Part shown: positions 9,570 to 16,540 of the stretch, piece by piece | Layout: every line of letters begins with the position of its first letter | How positions within the stretch are numbered: position 1 is the first letter of the stretch | Assembly: GCF_039541575.1 (NCBI RefSeq) | Contig: NZ_BAABGM010000004.1 | Coordinates: 68,217-132,216 of the forward strand | Length of the DNA: 64,000 nt | Origin: Fodinibacter luteus | GTDB taxonomy: Bacteria > Actinomycetota > Actinomycetes > Actinomycetales > Dermatophilaceae | Reading direction: 5' to 3' | Notes under the pieces: generated by a model | Told to the model about the DNA's origin: nothing | The model's database searches: none | Seen by the model: the letters and a program-made list of their open reading frames with translations, nothing else | Program-made: the position numbers and the translations under genes

Positions 9570-10037
9570 TCACGGGCCCTCGCTCCCCCGGCTCGCGGGG
9601 TCGTCGGCGGGCCGGTCGTAGACGGGCACCCGGGCCCGGCGCAGGGCCCGCATCGCGAAGACCTGCCAGACGAGGGTGACGACGAGCGCCACGATGCCGA
9701 GGGCGGGCCCGTCGACCCAGCCCGCGTCCTTGAACGCGATGATGACGAAGAGCAGGCCGAGGACCTGGCCGAGGTAGACGGCCATCGCGACGGCGAAGAA
9801 GGCGTGGGGGCTGGCGTCGCGCACGAGGCGGCTGAGCAGGAACATGCCGGAGGCGAAGAAGCCGACGGCCACGACGAGCCCGATGACCGCCCCCGCGAGC
9901 GCATCCCCGCCGCGCACGAGCACGACGGCCACGACGGCCACGAGCCCCGCGACGACCGAGGGCAGCAGGGCCCCGCGCAGCATCGCCCCGAAGGGCGCGC
10001 CGGCATGCGGTTCGCTGGTGGTGGAGCGGTCGGTCAT
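9570..10037 (-). CDS. AtpI-like small membrane protein, first gene of the atp operon
   Basis: 155 residues with four predicted membrane helices (LLPSVVAGLVAVVAVVLV, AGAVIGLVVAVGFFASGMFLL, AFFAVAMAVYLGQVLGLLFVI, ALGIVALVVTLVWQVFAMRAL) and a polar, Asp-rich C-tail. Position directly upstream of atpB is that of the actinobacterial atpI-equivalent (Rv1303-like in M. tuberculosis). AtpI proteins help c-ring assembly or Mg2+ handling in other bacteria; sequence similarity to E. coli AtpI is weak, so function is inferred from position. The 115-bp gap to atpB shows no clear hairpin. Confidence 0.75.
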   Translation of the reverse strand: MTDRSTTSEPHAGAPFGAMLRGALLPSVVAGLVAVVAVVLVRGGDALAGAVIGLVVAVGFFASGMFLLSRLVRDASPHAFFAVAMAVYLGQVLGLLFVIIAFKDAGWVDGPALGIVALVVTLVWQVFAMRALRRARVPVYDRPADDPASRGSEGP

Positions 10038-10088
10038 CGGCGATCGGCCTCGTCAGGAGTCGTGACGGATAGGGGGTCCGGGACGGCT

Positions 10089-10104
10089 TGTGAAAGTTAT
10101 CACA
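10089..10104. promoter_or_regulatory. CRP/GlxR-type operator in front of the atp operon
   Basis: TGTGAAAGTTATCACA: perfect TGTGA-N6-TCACA, extended by one further pair on each side (GCTTGTGA/TCACAAGC, 10086-10107). It lies 52 bp upstream of atpI. The known consensus for cAMP-dependent CRP, actinobacterial GlxR included, is TGTGA-N6-TCACA. On the minus strand a TTCACA/TATCCG pair with a 17-bp spacer (-10 at 10066-10071) would put the palindrome over the -35 box. The gene on the other side converges on this point, so the site serves only atp. Confidence 0.75.
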
Positions 10105-10130
10105 AGCGCTGGTGGGTCCCAAGCCGGGTC

Positions 10131-10159
10131 CGCGGCACGGCATCCGCGGCACGGCATCC
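10131..10159. repeat. Two tandem copies of a 15-bp CACGGCATCC-containing word
   Basis: CGCGGCACGGCATCC occurs at 10131-10145 and 10145-10159 (14-bp step), between the atp promoter region and the end of the glycosyltransferase gene. It is the inverse of the word repeated at 6848-6884. Confidence 0.8.
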
Positions 10160-10177
10160 ACGGCGGCCGGTCCGGCG

Positions 10178-11560
10178 TCAGACGCGGCGGGTGAGGATGA
10201 CCCAGATCGTGCGGGCGATGATCTCGAGGTCGAGCACGGGCGACCAGTTGACGAGGTACTGCAGGTCGTAGCCGAGCTTGTACTCGGCGTCGGTGTGGTA
10301 GCGCCCGTGGATCTGGGCGAGCCCGGTGAGGCCGGGTGGCACCTCGTGCCGCCGGGTGTAGCCGGCGATCTCCTTCTCGAACCCCTTCGTCAGCTCGGGC
10401 CGCTCCGGCCGGGGGCCGACGACCGACATCTTCCCGCTGAGGATGTGCAGGATCTGCGGCAGCTCGTCGGCCCGGGTCGCGCGCACCCAGCGACAGGCCG
10501 GGATGACCCGCGGGTCGCCCTCGGTCGAGAGCTGGGCGACCCCGTCGGCCTCGGCGTCGGTGCGCATCGTGCGGAACTTGACCATGTCGAAGGTCTCGCC
10601 GCCGGCGCCGACCCGGGTCTGGGTGAACAGCAGCGGGCGGCCGGCCACGGCGAGCTGGTAGAGCGCGACCGCGCCGAGGAGCAGGAGCCACACGGGTGCG
10701 GTGACGAGGAGGAGGAAGAGGTCGAGCAGTCGCTTGAAGTGGCGCTGCGAGGGCGGCATCGTCTGCGGGAGCAGGAGCACGAACGGCAGCCCCCCGACCT
10801 CACGGAGCCGGTCGAGCCCGAAGAGCGTCTCGCGGCCGGTCACCCGCAACAGCGTCGTCAGGCCCATCCGGTCGAGGCGGCCGATGGTGCGGGGGTACCA
10901 CTCGTCGAGCCAGCCCGCCGTCACGAGGAGCACGTCGGTGGCCCGCGACTCCCGGGCCACCTCGACGACCGCGCGCGGGTCGACCACCTCGGCGACGACG
11001 ACGAGCTGGCCGGCCTCGACGACGGTCAGGTGGCGCCGGGCCAGGTCGAGGTCGGCCTCGTCGCCGGCGAGCACGACCCGGGGCGGTCCCTCCCGCCGGG
11101 TCCGGATCGCGTGGACGACCGCCCGGTTCACCGCGACGGCGATCGCGACGAGGACGATGACGACGACGAGGTTGGTGATGGGGAACGGCAGCACCCGCTG
11201 GGTGAGCGAGCCGCGCTGTCGCACGAGGCCGGTGAGGGCGAGGTTGAGCAGCGCCACGAAGCTGCCGGCCGCGAGCGAGAGCCCGGCGACGCGCGGGAGC
11301 ACGGCCGCCCCGCCGAGTCGCGGCTCGCGCTCGTAGAGCCCCCCGAAGTAGAAGGCCGTGAGGAAGATGACCGTCGAGACGGTGAACGACAGGGCGTACG
11401 CCCCGATCGGGTACGTCGGCCAGGGCGGGACGCCGTAGCGCCACAGCATCGAGCCGACCATGAGCCCGACGACGGCGAGGCCGTCGAGCACCATGACGAG
11501 CCGGAACCCCCGGCGGTTGAGCCGCCCGAGGAGCGGGAGCTCACGCCTCGCGTCGGTCAC
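10178..11560 (-). CDS. Polyprenyl glycosylphosphotransferase (WbaP/ExoY type, Bac_transf family)
   Basis: 460 residues. The first about 130 carry four membrane helices (LVMVLDGLAVVGLMVGSML, ALSFTVSTVIFLTAFYF and two more), then a nucleotide-binding-like domain, then the catalytic sugar-transferase domain from about 290: FKRLLDLFLLLVTAPVWLL, FDMVKFRTMRTDAEADG, LPQILHILSGKMSVVGPRP and VPPGLTGLAQIHGRY. It transfers a sugar-1-phosphate to undecaprenyl or decaprenyl phosphate, the first step of a cell-surface glycan. The GTG at 11560 is used; longer readings enter glyA. In mycobacteria the slot between sua5/glyA and atpI holds the unrelated WecA/Rfe-type transferase, so this looks like a non-homologous substitution. 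It could start a rhamnose-containing polymer using the rfb products from 54-57 kb, but that is inference. Confidence 0.92.
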   Translation of the reverse strand: MTDARRELPLLGRLNRRGFRLVMVLDGLAVVGLMVGSMLWRYGVPPWPTYPIGAYALSFTVSTVIFLTAFYFGGLYEREPRLGGAAVLPRVAGLSLAAGSFVALLNLALTGLVRQRGSLTQRVLPFPITNLVVVIVLVAIAVAVNRAVVHAIRTRREGPPRVVLAGDEADLDLARRHLTVVEAGQLVVVAEVVDPRAVVEVARESRATDVLLVTAGWLDEWYPRTIGRLDRMGLTTLLRVTGRETLFGLDRLREVGGLPFVLLLPQTMPPSQRHFKRLLDLFLLLVTAPVWLLLLGAVALYQLAVAGRPLLFTQTRVGAGGETFDMVKFRTMRTDAEADGVAQLSTEGDPRVIPACRWVRATRADELPQILHILSGKMSVVGPRPERPELTKGFEKEIAGYTRRHEVPPGLTGLAQIHGRYHTDAEYKLGYDLQYLVNWSPVLDLEIIARTIWVILTRRV

Positions 11561-11571
11561 CGGCGGTCGGT

Positions 11572-12864
11572 TCAGCCCCGCGCCGCACCCGCGCGCGGGT
11601 ACGCCGGGAAGCGCTCGACGAGCTCGGTGACCCGGCCTCGGACCTCGCGCGAGACGGCGTGCTCGGGGTCGGCGTCGCCGTCGACGACGGCGCGGGCGAT
11701 GAGCTCGGCGATCGTGCGCATCTCGTCCTCGCCCATCCCCTGGGTCGTGACGCACGGCGTGCCGACCCGGATGCCCGAGGCGATGTTGGGCTTCTGGGGG
11801 TCGAACGGGATGGCGTTCTTGTTGAGCGTGATGCCGGCGGCGCCGCAGCGGGCCTCGGCGTCGACACCGGTGACGCCGACCCCCTGCAGGTCGTGGAGGG
11901 ACAGGTGGGTGTCGGTGCCGCCGGTCGTCGGGCGGATGCCGCGCTCCCCCAGCTCGGTCGCGAGCACCCGGGCGTTCGCGATGACCTGGCGGGTGTACGC
12001 GGCGTACTCGGGGGTCGCGCACTCCTTGAAGTTGACCGCCTTCGCGGCGACCGAGTGCATCTGCGGGCCGCCCTGCATCATCGGGAAGACCGCCTTGTCG
12101 ATCGCCGCGGCGTGCTCCGCGCGGCAGACGATCGCGCCGGACCGGGGGCCGCGCAGCACCTTGTGGGTCGTGAACGAGACGACGTCGGCGAACGGCACGG
12201 GGCTCGGGATCGCCCGCCCGGCGACGAGGCCGATGAAGTGGGCCGCGTCGACCCAGAAGATCGCGCCGACCTCGTCGGCGATGGCCCGGAAGCGAGCGAA
12301 GTCGATGGTGCGCGGGATCGCGGAGCCGCCCGCGAGCAGCACCTTCGGGCGGTGCTCCTTCGCGAGGCGCTCGACCTCGTCGTAGTCGATGTCCTCGGTC
12401 GTGCGGTCGACGCCGTAGTGCACCGCGTCGAACCACTTGCCCGAGAACGAGACCTTCGTGCCGTGGGTGAGGTGGCCGCCGTGCGGCAGGCTCATCGCGA
12501 GGATCTTCTCGCCGGGCTTGAGGAAGGCGCCGTACACGGCCTGGTTGGCGCTCGCCCCGGAGTGCGCCTGGACGTTGGCGTGGTCGGCCTCGAAGAGGGC
12601 CTTGCACCGCTCGATCGCGAGCGTCTCCGCCTTGTCGACCTCGGAGCAGCCGCCGTAGTAGCGCCGCCCGGGGTAGCCCTCGGCGTACTTGTTCGACAGC
12701 GTCGAGCCGAGGGCCGTGAGGACCTCCGGGCTCGAGAAGTTCTCGCTCGCGATGAGCTGCAGGCCGGCGCGGAGGCGGTCGAGCTCGGAGAGCAGGACGC
12801 CGGAGATCTCGGGGTCGAACGCCTCGAGGGCGCCGAAGTCGGATCCGTAGAACGTGTCAGTCAT
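11572..12864 (-). CDS. glyA: Serine hydroxymethyltransferase
   Basis: 430 residues; fold-type I PLP enzyme interconverting serine and glycine with tetrahydrofolate. Motifs: SENFSSPEVLTALGS near the start, YYGGCSEVDKAETLAIERC, and the PLP lysine in VSFTTHKVLRGPRSG. The ATG at 12864 gives the standard N-terminus; a longer frame reads back through sua5. It overlaps the sua5 3' end by 8 nt (ATGACTGA), implying translational coupling. The order sua5-glyA-glycosyltransferase-atp runs in one direction with very short gaps. Confidence 0.96.
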   Translation of the reverse strand: MTDTFYGSDFGALEAFDPEISGVLLSELDRLRAGLQLIASENFSSPEVLTALGSTLSNKYAEGYPGRRYYGGCSEVDKAETLAIERCKALFEADHANVQAHSGASANQAVYGAFLKPGEKILAMSLPHGGHLTHGTKVSFSGKWFDAVHYGVDRTTEDIDYDEVERLAKEHRPKVLLAGGSAIPRTIDFARFRAIADEVGAIFWVDAAHFIGLVAGRAIPSPVPFADVVSFTTHKVLRGPRSGAIVCRAEHAAAIDKAVFPMMQGGPQMHSVAAKAVNFKECATPEYAAYTRQVIANARVLATELGERGIRPTTGGTDTHLSLHDLQGVGVTGVDAEARCGAAGITLNKNAIPFDPQKPNIASGIRVGTPCVTTQGMGEDEMRTIAELIARAVVDGDADPEHAVSREVRGRVTELVERFPAYPRAGAARG

Positions 12865-13618
12865 CGTCGGTGGTCCCTCGCTGCTCGCTGGCGGTGGACG
12901 CCTCGGGCGCCCCTGGCTCTTCGGTGCCGGCACCCGGCTCGGGCTCGTCGGGCGCGGGGCTCGTCAACTCTAGGGCGTCGGCTCTCGAGCGCTCCACGAC
13001 GTCCATGACCTCGGCCTCGGACAGCGCGCCCACCCGGAGGACGACCGGCTCGTCGCGGGTGCAGTCGACGATCGTCGAGGCGAGGCCGCCGGTGACCGGA
13101 CCGCCGTCGAGGTAGAACTCGACGGCGGCACCGAGCTGGCTCGCCGACTCGACGACGGTGCGCGACGCGGGGTGGCCGGTGCGGTTGGCGCTGCTCACGG
13201 CCATCGGCCCCACCTCGCGCAGCAGCTCGAGCGCGACGGGGTCGTCCGGCATCCGCAGCGCCACCGTGCCGCGGGTGTCGCCGAGGTCCCAGGCGAGGGA
13301 GGGCTGGGCCCGCAGGACGACGGTGAGCGGGCCGGGCCAGAAGGCGGCGACGAGCGCCCGGGCGTAGTCGGGCACGTCGGTCGCGAGGCCGTCGAGGGTG
13401 CGGGCGTCGGGCACGAGCACGGGCGGGGGCATGTCGGTGCCGCGGCCCTTCGCGGACAGCAGGGCGCGCACGGCATCCACCGAGAAGGCGTCGGCCCCGA
13501 TGCCGTAGAGCGTGTCGGTCGGCAGGACGACGAGGCGGCCCTCGCGCACGCCGGCGGCGGCCTTGGGGATGGCGTCGGCCCGCCCGGCCTCGGTCGTGCA
13601 GTCGAAGACGGGGCTCAT
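12857..13618 (-). CDS. L-threonylcarbamoyladenylate synthase (Sua5/YrdC)
   Basis: 253 residues. The YrdC domain spans roughly residues 10-205: VVLPTDTLYGIGADA, WPGPLTVVLRA, TVALRMPDDPVALELL and MAVSSANRTGHPAS. It makes threonylcarbamoyl-AMP for the t6A37 modification of ANN-decoding tRNAs. After residue 205 comes an acidic, low-complexity tail rich in Pro, Glu and Thr (PAPDEPEPGAGTEEPGAPEA) typical of actinobacterial versions and probably disordered. The start at 13618 is supported by TAGGCT ending 7 nt before the ATG and no ribosome site, which indicates a leaderless transcript. Confidence 0.92.
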   Translation of the reverse strand: MSPVFDCTTEAGRADAIPKAAAGVREGRLVVLPTDTLYGIGADAFSVDAVRALLSAKGRGTDMPPPVLVPDARTLDGLATDVPDYARALVAAFWPGPLTVVLRAQPSLAWDLGDTRGTVALRMPDDPVALELLREVGPMAVSSANRTGHPASRTVVESASQLGAAVEFYLDGGPVTGGLASTIVDCTRDEPVVLRVGALSEAEVMDVVERSRADALELTSPAPDEPEPGAGTEEPGAPEASTASEQRGTTDDD

Positions 13619-13625
13619 GGGCGAC

Positions 13626-13631
13626 AGCCTA
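13626..13631 (-). promoter_or_regulatory. -10 box of a leaderless promoter for sua5
   Basis: TAGGCT on the minus strand, 7 nt before the ATG at 13618. It would initiate a sua5-glyA-glycosyltransferase transcript separate from rpmE-prfA-prmC. Confidence 0.55.
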
Positions 13632-13682
13632 GGGTTTCCGGAATGCCGGGCACCGCCGCGGCTCACCGGGGGTCGGGACCGT

Positions 13683-14564
13683 TCAGGCCGACGGCCGCCG
13701 GAGCGCGACGGTCGTCCGCGGCCGCCCTGCGAGGTCGTCGTGGTCGGCGACCTCGGTCCACGCCCCCGTGCGGCGCAGCGCCTCGGGCAGGGAGCGCCCC
13801 TGGCTGTCGGCGTGCTCCATGACGAGCACCCCGCCCGGGCGCAGCAGGACCGCCGCGCGCGCCGCCACGGCCAGCGGCACGGCGAGGCCGTCGGCCGACC
13901 CCCCGAACAGCGCGACGTGGGGGTCGTGGTCGCGCACCTCGGGGTCGAGCGGGACGGCGCCGTCGGGGATGTACGGCGGGTTGCTCACGACGACGTCGAC
14001 GCACCCGCACAGGTCCTCGAACGCGCTCGTCGCGTCGCCGAGGCGGACGTCGACGTCGAGCCCGAGCCGGTCCCGGTTCGCCACGGCCCACCCGTGGGCG
14101 AGGTCGGACAGCTCGACGGCGTGCACCCGGGCCGTCGGCAGCTCGTCCTTGACGGCGAGGGCGATGGCGCCCGAACCGGTGCACAGGTCCACGACGACGG
14201 CGCCGGGCGGCCGGCCGGATGCCGCGTCGATCGCGAGGCCGGCCGTCACCTCGGTCTCGGGCCGGGGCACGAAGACGCCCGGACCCACCGCGAGGGTGAG
14301 CCGGCGGAAGTGTGCGCGGCCGGTGAGGTGCTGCAGGGGGACGCGCTCGAGCCGCTCGGCCACGAGCCCGTCATAGGCGTCGAGGAAGCCCACGTCGGCG
14401 CCCTCGCGCAGCACCATGCGCCGTCGCACGTCAGCCGGGTCGGTGCCGAGCGCGAAGGCGGCGAGCTCGACGGCATCCGTCTCTGGTGAGGCGATCCCGA
14501 CGTCCGCGAGGGCGGCGCGCGCCCGCTCGACCGCGGACCGGACCGTCGGCTGTCCTCCCGTCAT
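13683..14564 (-). CDS. prmC: Peptide chain release factor N5-glutamine methyltransferase
   Basis: 293 residues. Small N-terminal helical domain, then a class I SAM methyltransferase fold: VVDLCTGSGAIALAVKDE (SAM site) and the catalytic NPPYIP motif. HLTGRAHFRRLTLAVGPGVFVPRPETE is the family signature. It methylates the Gln of the GGQ motif in release factors; its target prfA is the gene immediately upstream, with a 4-nt ATGA overlap that couples the two. Confidence 0.95.
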   Translation of the reverse strand: MTGGQPTVRSAVERARAALADVGIASPETDAVELAAFALGTDPADVRRRMVLREGADVGFLDAYDGLVAERLERVPLQHLTGRAHFRRLTLAVGPGVFVPRPETEVTAGLAIDAASGRPPGAVVVDLCTGSGAIALAVKDELPTARVHAVELSDLAHGWAVANRDRLGLDVDVRLGDATSAFEDLCGCVDVVVSNPPYIPDGAVPLDPEVRDHDPHVALFGGSADGLAVPLAVAARAAVLLRPGGVLVMEHADSQGRSLPEALRRTGAWTEVADHDDLAGRPRTTVALRRPSA

Positions 14565-15637
14565 CGGTCCGCGACGGCGGCGAGGCGGGCCGCCTCGTCG
14601 GCGTCGACGCAGGACTGGATGACCGGGTCGAGGTCGCCGCCGAGCACCGCGTCGAGGTTGTACGCCTTGAAGCCGGTGCGGTGGTCGCTCACCCGGTTCT
14701 CCGGGAAGTTGTAGGTGCGGATGCGCTCGGACCGGTCGACGGTGCGCACCTGGCTCGCGCGGGCGCTGGCGTCGGCGGCGTGGCGCTCGTCCATCGCGAT
14801 CTGGTGGAGCCGGGCCCGCAGGACCCGCATCGCGGCCTCGCGGTTCTGCAGCTGGGACTTCTCGTTCTGGCACGACACGACGACACCGGTCGGCACGTGC
14901 GTGAGCCGCACGGCCGAGTCGGTCGTGTTGACGCTCTGTCCACCGGGGCCGCTCGAGCGGAAGACGTCGACCCGGACGTCGTTCGGGTCGATCGAGACCT
15001 CGACGTCCTCGGCCTCGGGCATGACCCACACACCCGCGGCGCTCGTGTGGATGCGACCCTGGCTCTCGGTGACCGGCACCCGCTGCACGCGGTGCACCCC
15101 GCCCTCGAACTTCAGCCGCGCCCAGGGGGCCTCGCCGGGCTGGGCGGTCCCCCGCGAACGCACCGACACCCGGACGTCCTTGTAGCCGCCGAGGTCGGAC
15201 TCGGTGGCGTCGAGCACCTCGGTGCGCCAGCCACGGCGCTCCGCGTGCCGCAGGTACATCCGCAGCAGGTCGCCCGCGAACAGGGCCGACTCCTCGCCCC
15301 CCTCCCCCGCCTTGACCTCGAGGATGACGTCGCGGTCGTCGTCGGGGTCGCGGGGGACGAGCAGGCGGCGCAGCCGGTCCTCCGCGACGGCGACCTCGGC
15401 CTCGAGCGCGGGGACCTCCTCGGCGAACGAGGCGTCCTCACCCGCGAGCTCACGAGCGGCCCCGAGGTCGCCCCGGGCACGCACCCACGCGTGGTACGCC
15501 GCGACGGTCGGGCCGAGCGCGGCATACCGCTTGTTGACCTCGCGGCTGCGGTCGGGGTCGGACGCGACGGCCGGTTCGGCCATCTCGCGCTCGAGCGCCG
15601 CGTGCTCGGCGACGACGGCCCGGGCGGACTCGAGCAC
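14561..15637 (-). CDS. prfA: Peptide chain release factor 1
   Basis: 358 residues; the codon-recognition region around HTSAAGVWVMPEAEDVE precedes the peptidyl-hydrolysis motif SSGPGGQSVNTTDSAVRLTH. The C-terminus IRTYNFPENRVSDHRTGFK is canonical. Decodes UAA and UAG. The GTG at 15637 (V-L-E-S-A-R) has an AGGAGG site 6 nt upstream; sequence farther up is the 15-bp tandem repeat and not coding. Confidence 0.96.
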   Translation of the reverse strand: MLESARAVVAEHAALEREMAEPAVASDPDRSREVNKRYAALGPTVAAYHAWVRARGDLGAARELAGEDASFAEEVPALEAEVAVAEDRLRRLLVPRDPDDDRDVILEVKAGEGGEESALFAGDLLRMYLRHAERRGWRTEVLDATESDLGGYKDVRVSVRSRGTAQPGEAPWARLKFEGGVHRVQRVPVTESQGRIHTSAAGVWVMPEAEDVEVSIDPNDVRVDVFRSSGPGGQSVNTTDSAVRLTHVPTGVVVSCQNEKSQLQNREAAMRVLRARLHQIAMDERHAADASARASQVRTVDRSERIRTYNFPENRVSDHRTGFKAYNLDAVLGGDLDPVIQSCVDADEAARLAAVADR

Positions 15638-15660
15638 GGTGGCCTCCTGGGTGAGGTGGG

Positions 15661-15768
15661 GGTTCGGTGGGTGCGGGTTCGGTGGGTGCGGGTTCGGTGG
15701 GTACGGGTGCGGTGCGTGCGGGTGCGGGTGCGGTGGGTGCGGTCGGTTCGGGTGCGATGGGTCGGGGA
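15661..15768. repeat. 15-bp tandem repeat in the rpmE-prfA intergenic region
   Basis: GGTTCGGTGGGTGCG is repeated at 15661, 15676, 15691 (one change) and 15706 (two to three changes), then decays into GGTGCGGGTGCGGTG-type sequence to about 15768. It lies between the rpmE terminator hairpin and the prfA ribosome site, so it is transcribed only if prfA has its own promoter farther up or the terminator is read through. No coding capacity with family similarity in any frame. Confidence 0.9.
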
Positions 15769-15776
15769 AGACGAGT

Positions 15777-15811
15777 GCGCCGGCCCGCTCCACGAAGGAA
15801 CGGACCGGCGC
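15777..15811 (-). terminator. Terminator hairpin after rpmE
   Basis: Fifteen-pair stem with two G-U pairs on the transcribed minus strand (GCGCCGGTCCGTTCC against GGAGCGGGCCGGCGC) and a 5-nt loop. It begins 10 nt after the rpmE stop. There is no U tract, as is usual in actinobacteria. Confidence 0.75.
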
Positions 15812-15821
15812 ACCGGAGCAG

Positions 15822-16037
15822 CTACTTGGCGGCCTTCTTGCCGTAGCGGGCCTCGAAGCGGGCCACGCGGCCACCGGTGTCGAGGATCTTCTGCTTGCCC
15901 GTGTAGAACGGGTGGCACTGCGAGCAGACGTCGGCGTGGATGATGCCGTTCTTCGCGGTGCTGCGCGTGGTGAACGACGCGCCACAGGTGCAGGTCACCG
16001 TGGTCTCGACGTAGTCCGGGTGGATGTCCTTCTTCAC
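15822..16037 (-). CDS. rpmE: 50S ribosomal protein L31 (zinc-binding type)
   Basis: 71 residues. The four zinc cysteines are present (CTCG near the start and CSQC near residue 38), with HPFYTGKQK and TGGRVARFEARYGKK following. The cysteine-containing form is usually the zinc-replete paralogue. The ATG at 16037 has AGGAGAG upstream. In most actinobacteria rpmE directly follows rho; here about 3.2 kb of other sequence separates them. Confidence 0.96.
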   Translation of the reverse strand: MKKDIHPDYVETTVTCTCGASFTTRSTAKNGIIHADVCSQCHPFYTGKQKILDTGGRVARFEARYGKKAAK

Positions 16038-16242
16038 GATCTCTCCTAGGATGTGTCCGGGTCGGCGGGCTCAGCACCGTGCTGCAAGACCCTGGCGCCC
16101 CGACTGCGCCCCTCGTGAGGGAGGCGCTCAGGAAACGCGTCGCGTGCCGTGAACCGGTCCAGCGGTCAAGTGTGCCAGAGGTGGCGCACGGTGACCTAAA
16201 CAGCCGTGGCGCCGCCGGGCATTCCCGGCGCCCACTCGTCGG
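16038..16242. other. Intergenic segment upstream of rpmE
   Basis: The segment must hold the rpmE promoter but shows no clear -10 box; a TTGACC hexamer is visible on the minus strand at about 16160 without a matching -10. A 7-bp hairpin (CGCCGGG/CCCGGCG, 16213-16230) lies just before the repeat array. No gene is supported. Confidence 0.5.
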
Positions 16243-16540
16243 GGATGCCGACCGCGCACCACCCCGCGCCCCCGACACCCCCAGCGACACGCAGGACGTC
16301 CAGCGGGGATGCCGGACGCGCACCACCCCGCGCCCCCGACACCCAGCACCACCGGGCCCCTCGACAGGGATGCCGACCGCGCACCACCCCGCGCCCCCGA
16401 CACCCCCAGCGACACGCAGGACGCCCAGCGGGGATGCCGGACGCGCACCACCCCGCGCCCCCGACACCCAGCACCACCGGGCCCCTCGACAGGGATGCCG
16501 ACCGCGCACCACCCCGCGCCCCTGACACCCCTCGGCCAGG
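16243..16540. repeat. Array of five GC-rich repeats of 61-64 bp, 3' side of the AbiEi/DUF559 gene
   Basis: Units begin with GGATGCCG at 16243, 16307, 16368, 16432 and 16493. The core CGCGCACCACCCCGCGCCCC is shared by all. Two subtypes alternate (64-bp A, 61-bp B), so A-B is a 125-bp block present twice plus a partial A ending at the gene's stop codon. The A copies differ at about one base and the B copies are identical, so the duplication is recent. There are no unique spacers, so it is not CRISPR. On the minus strand the core contains GCGCG-N8-CGCGC, a short stem. Confidence 0.92.

Noticed and set aside
9455..10006. N-terminal extension of atpB through the upstream gap
   Set aside because: No similarity to the a subunit; the GTG at 9454 has a ribosome site and gives the standard length.
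11572..12607. 809-residue glycosyltransferase reading through glyA
   Set aside because: Residues beyond the GTG at 11560 are out-of-frame glyA sequence.
16196..16528. Minus-strand frame across the repeat array (GARGGARSAS-type peptide)
   Set aside because: It is the repeat read as protein. The unit lengths (61 and 64) are not multiples of three, so the frame changes from unit to unit, and there is no start signal.
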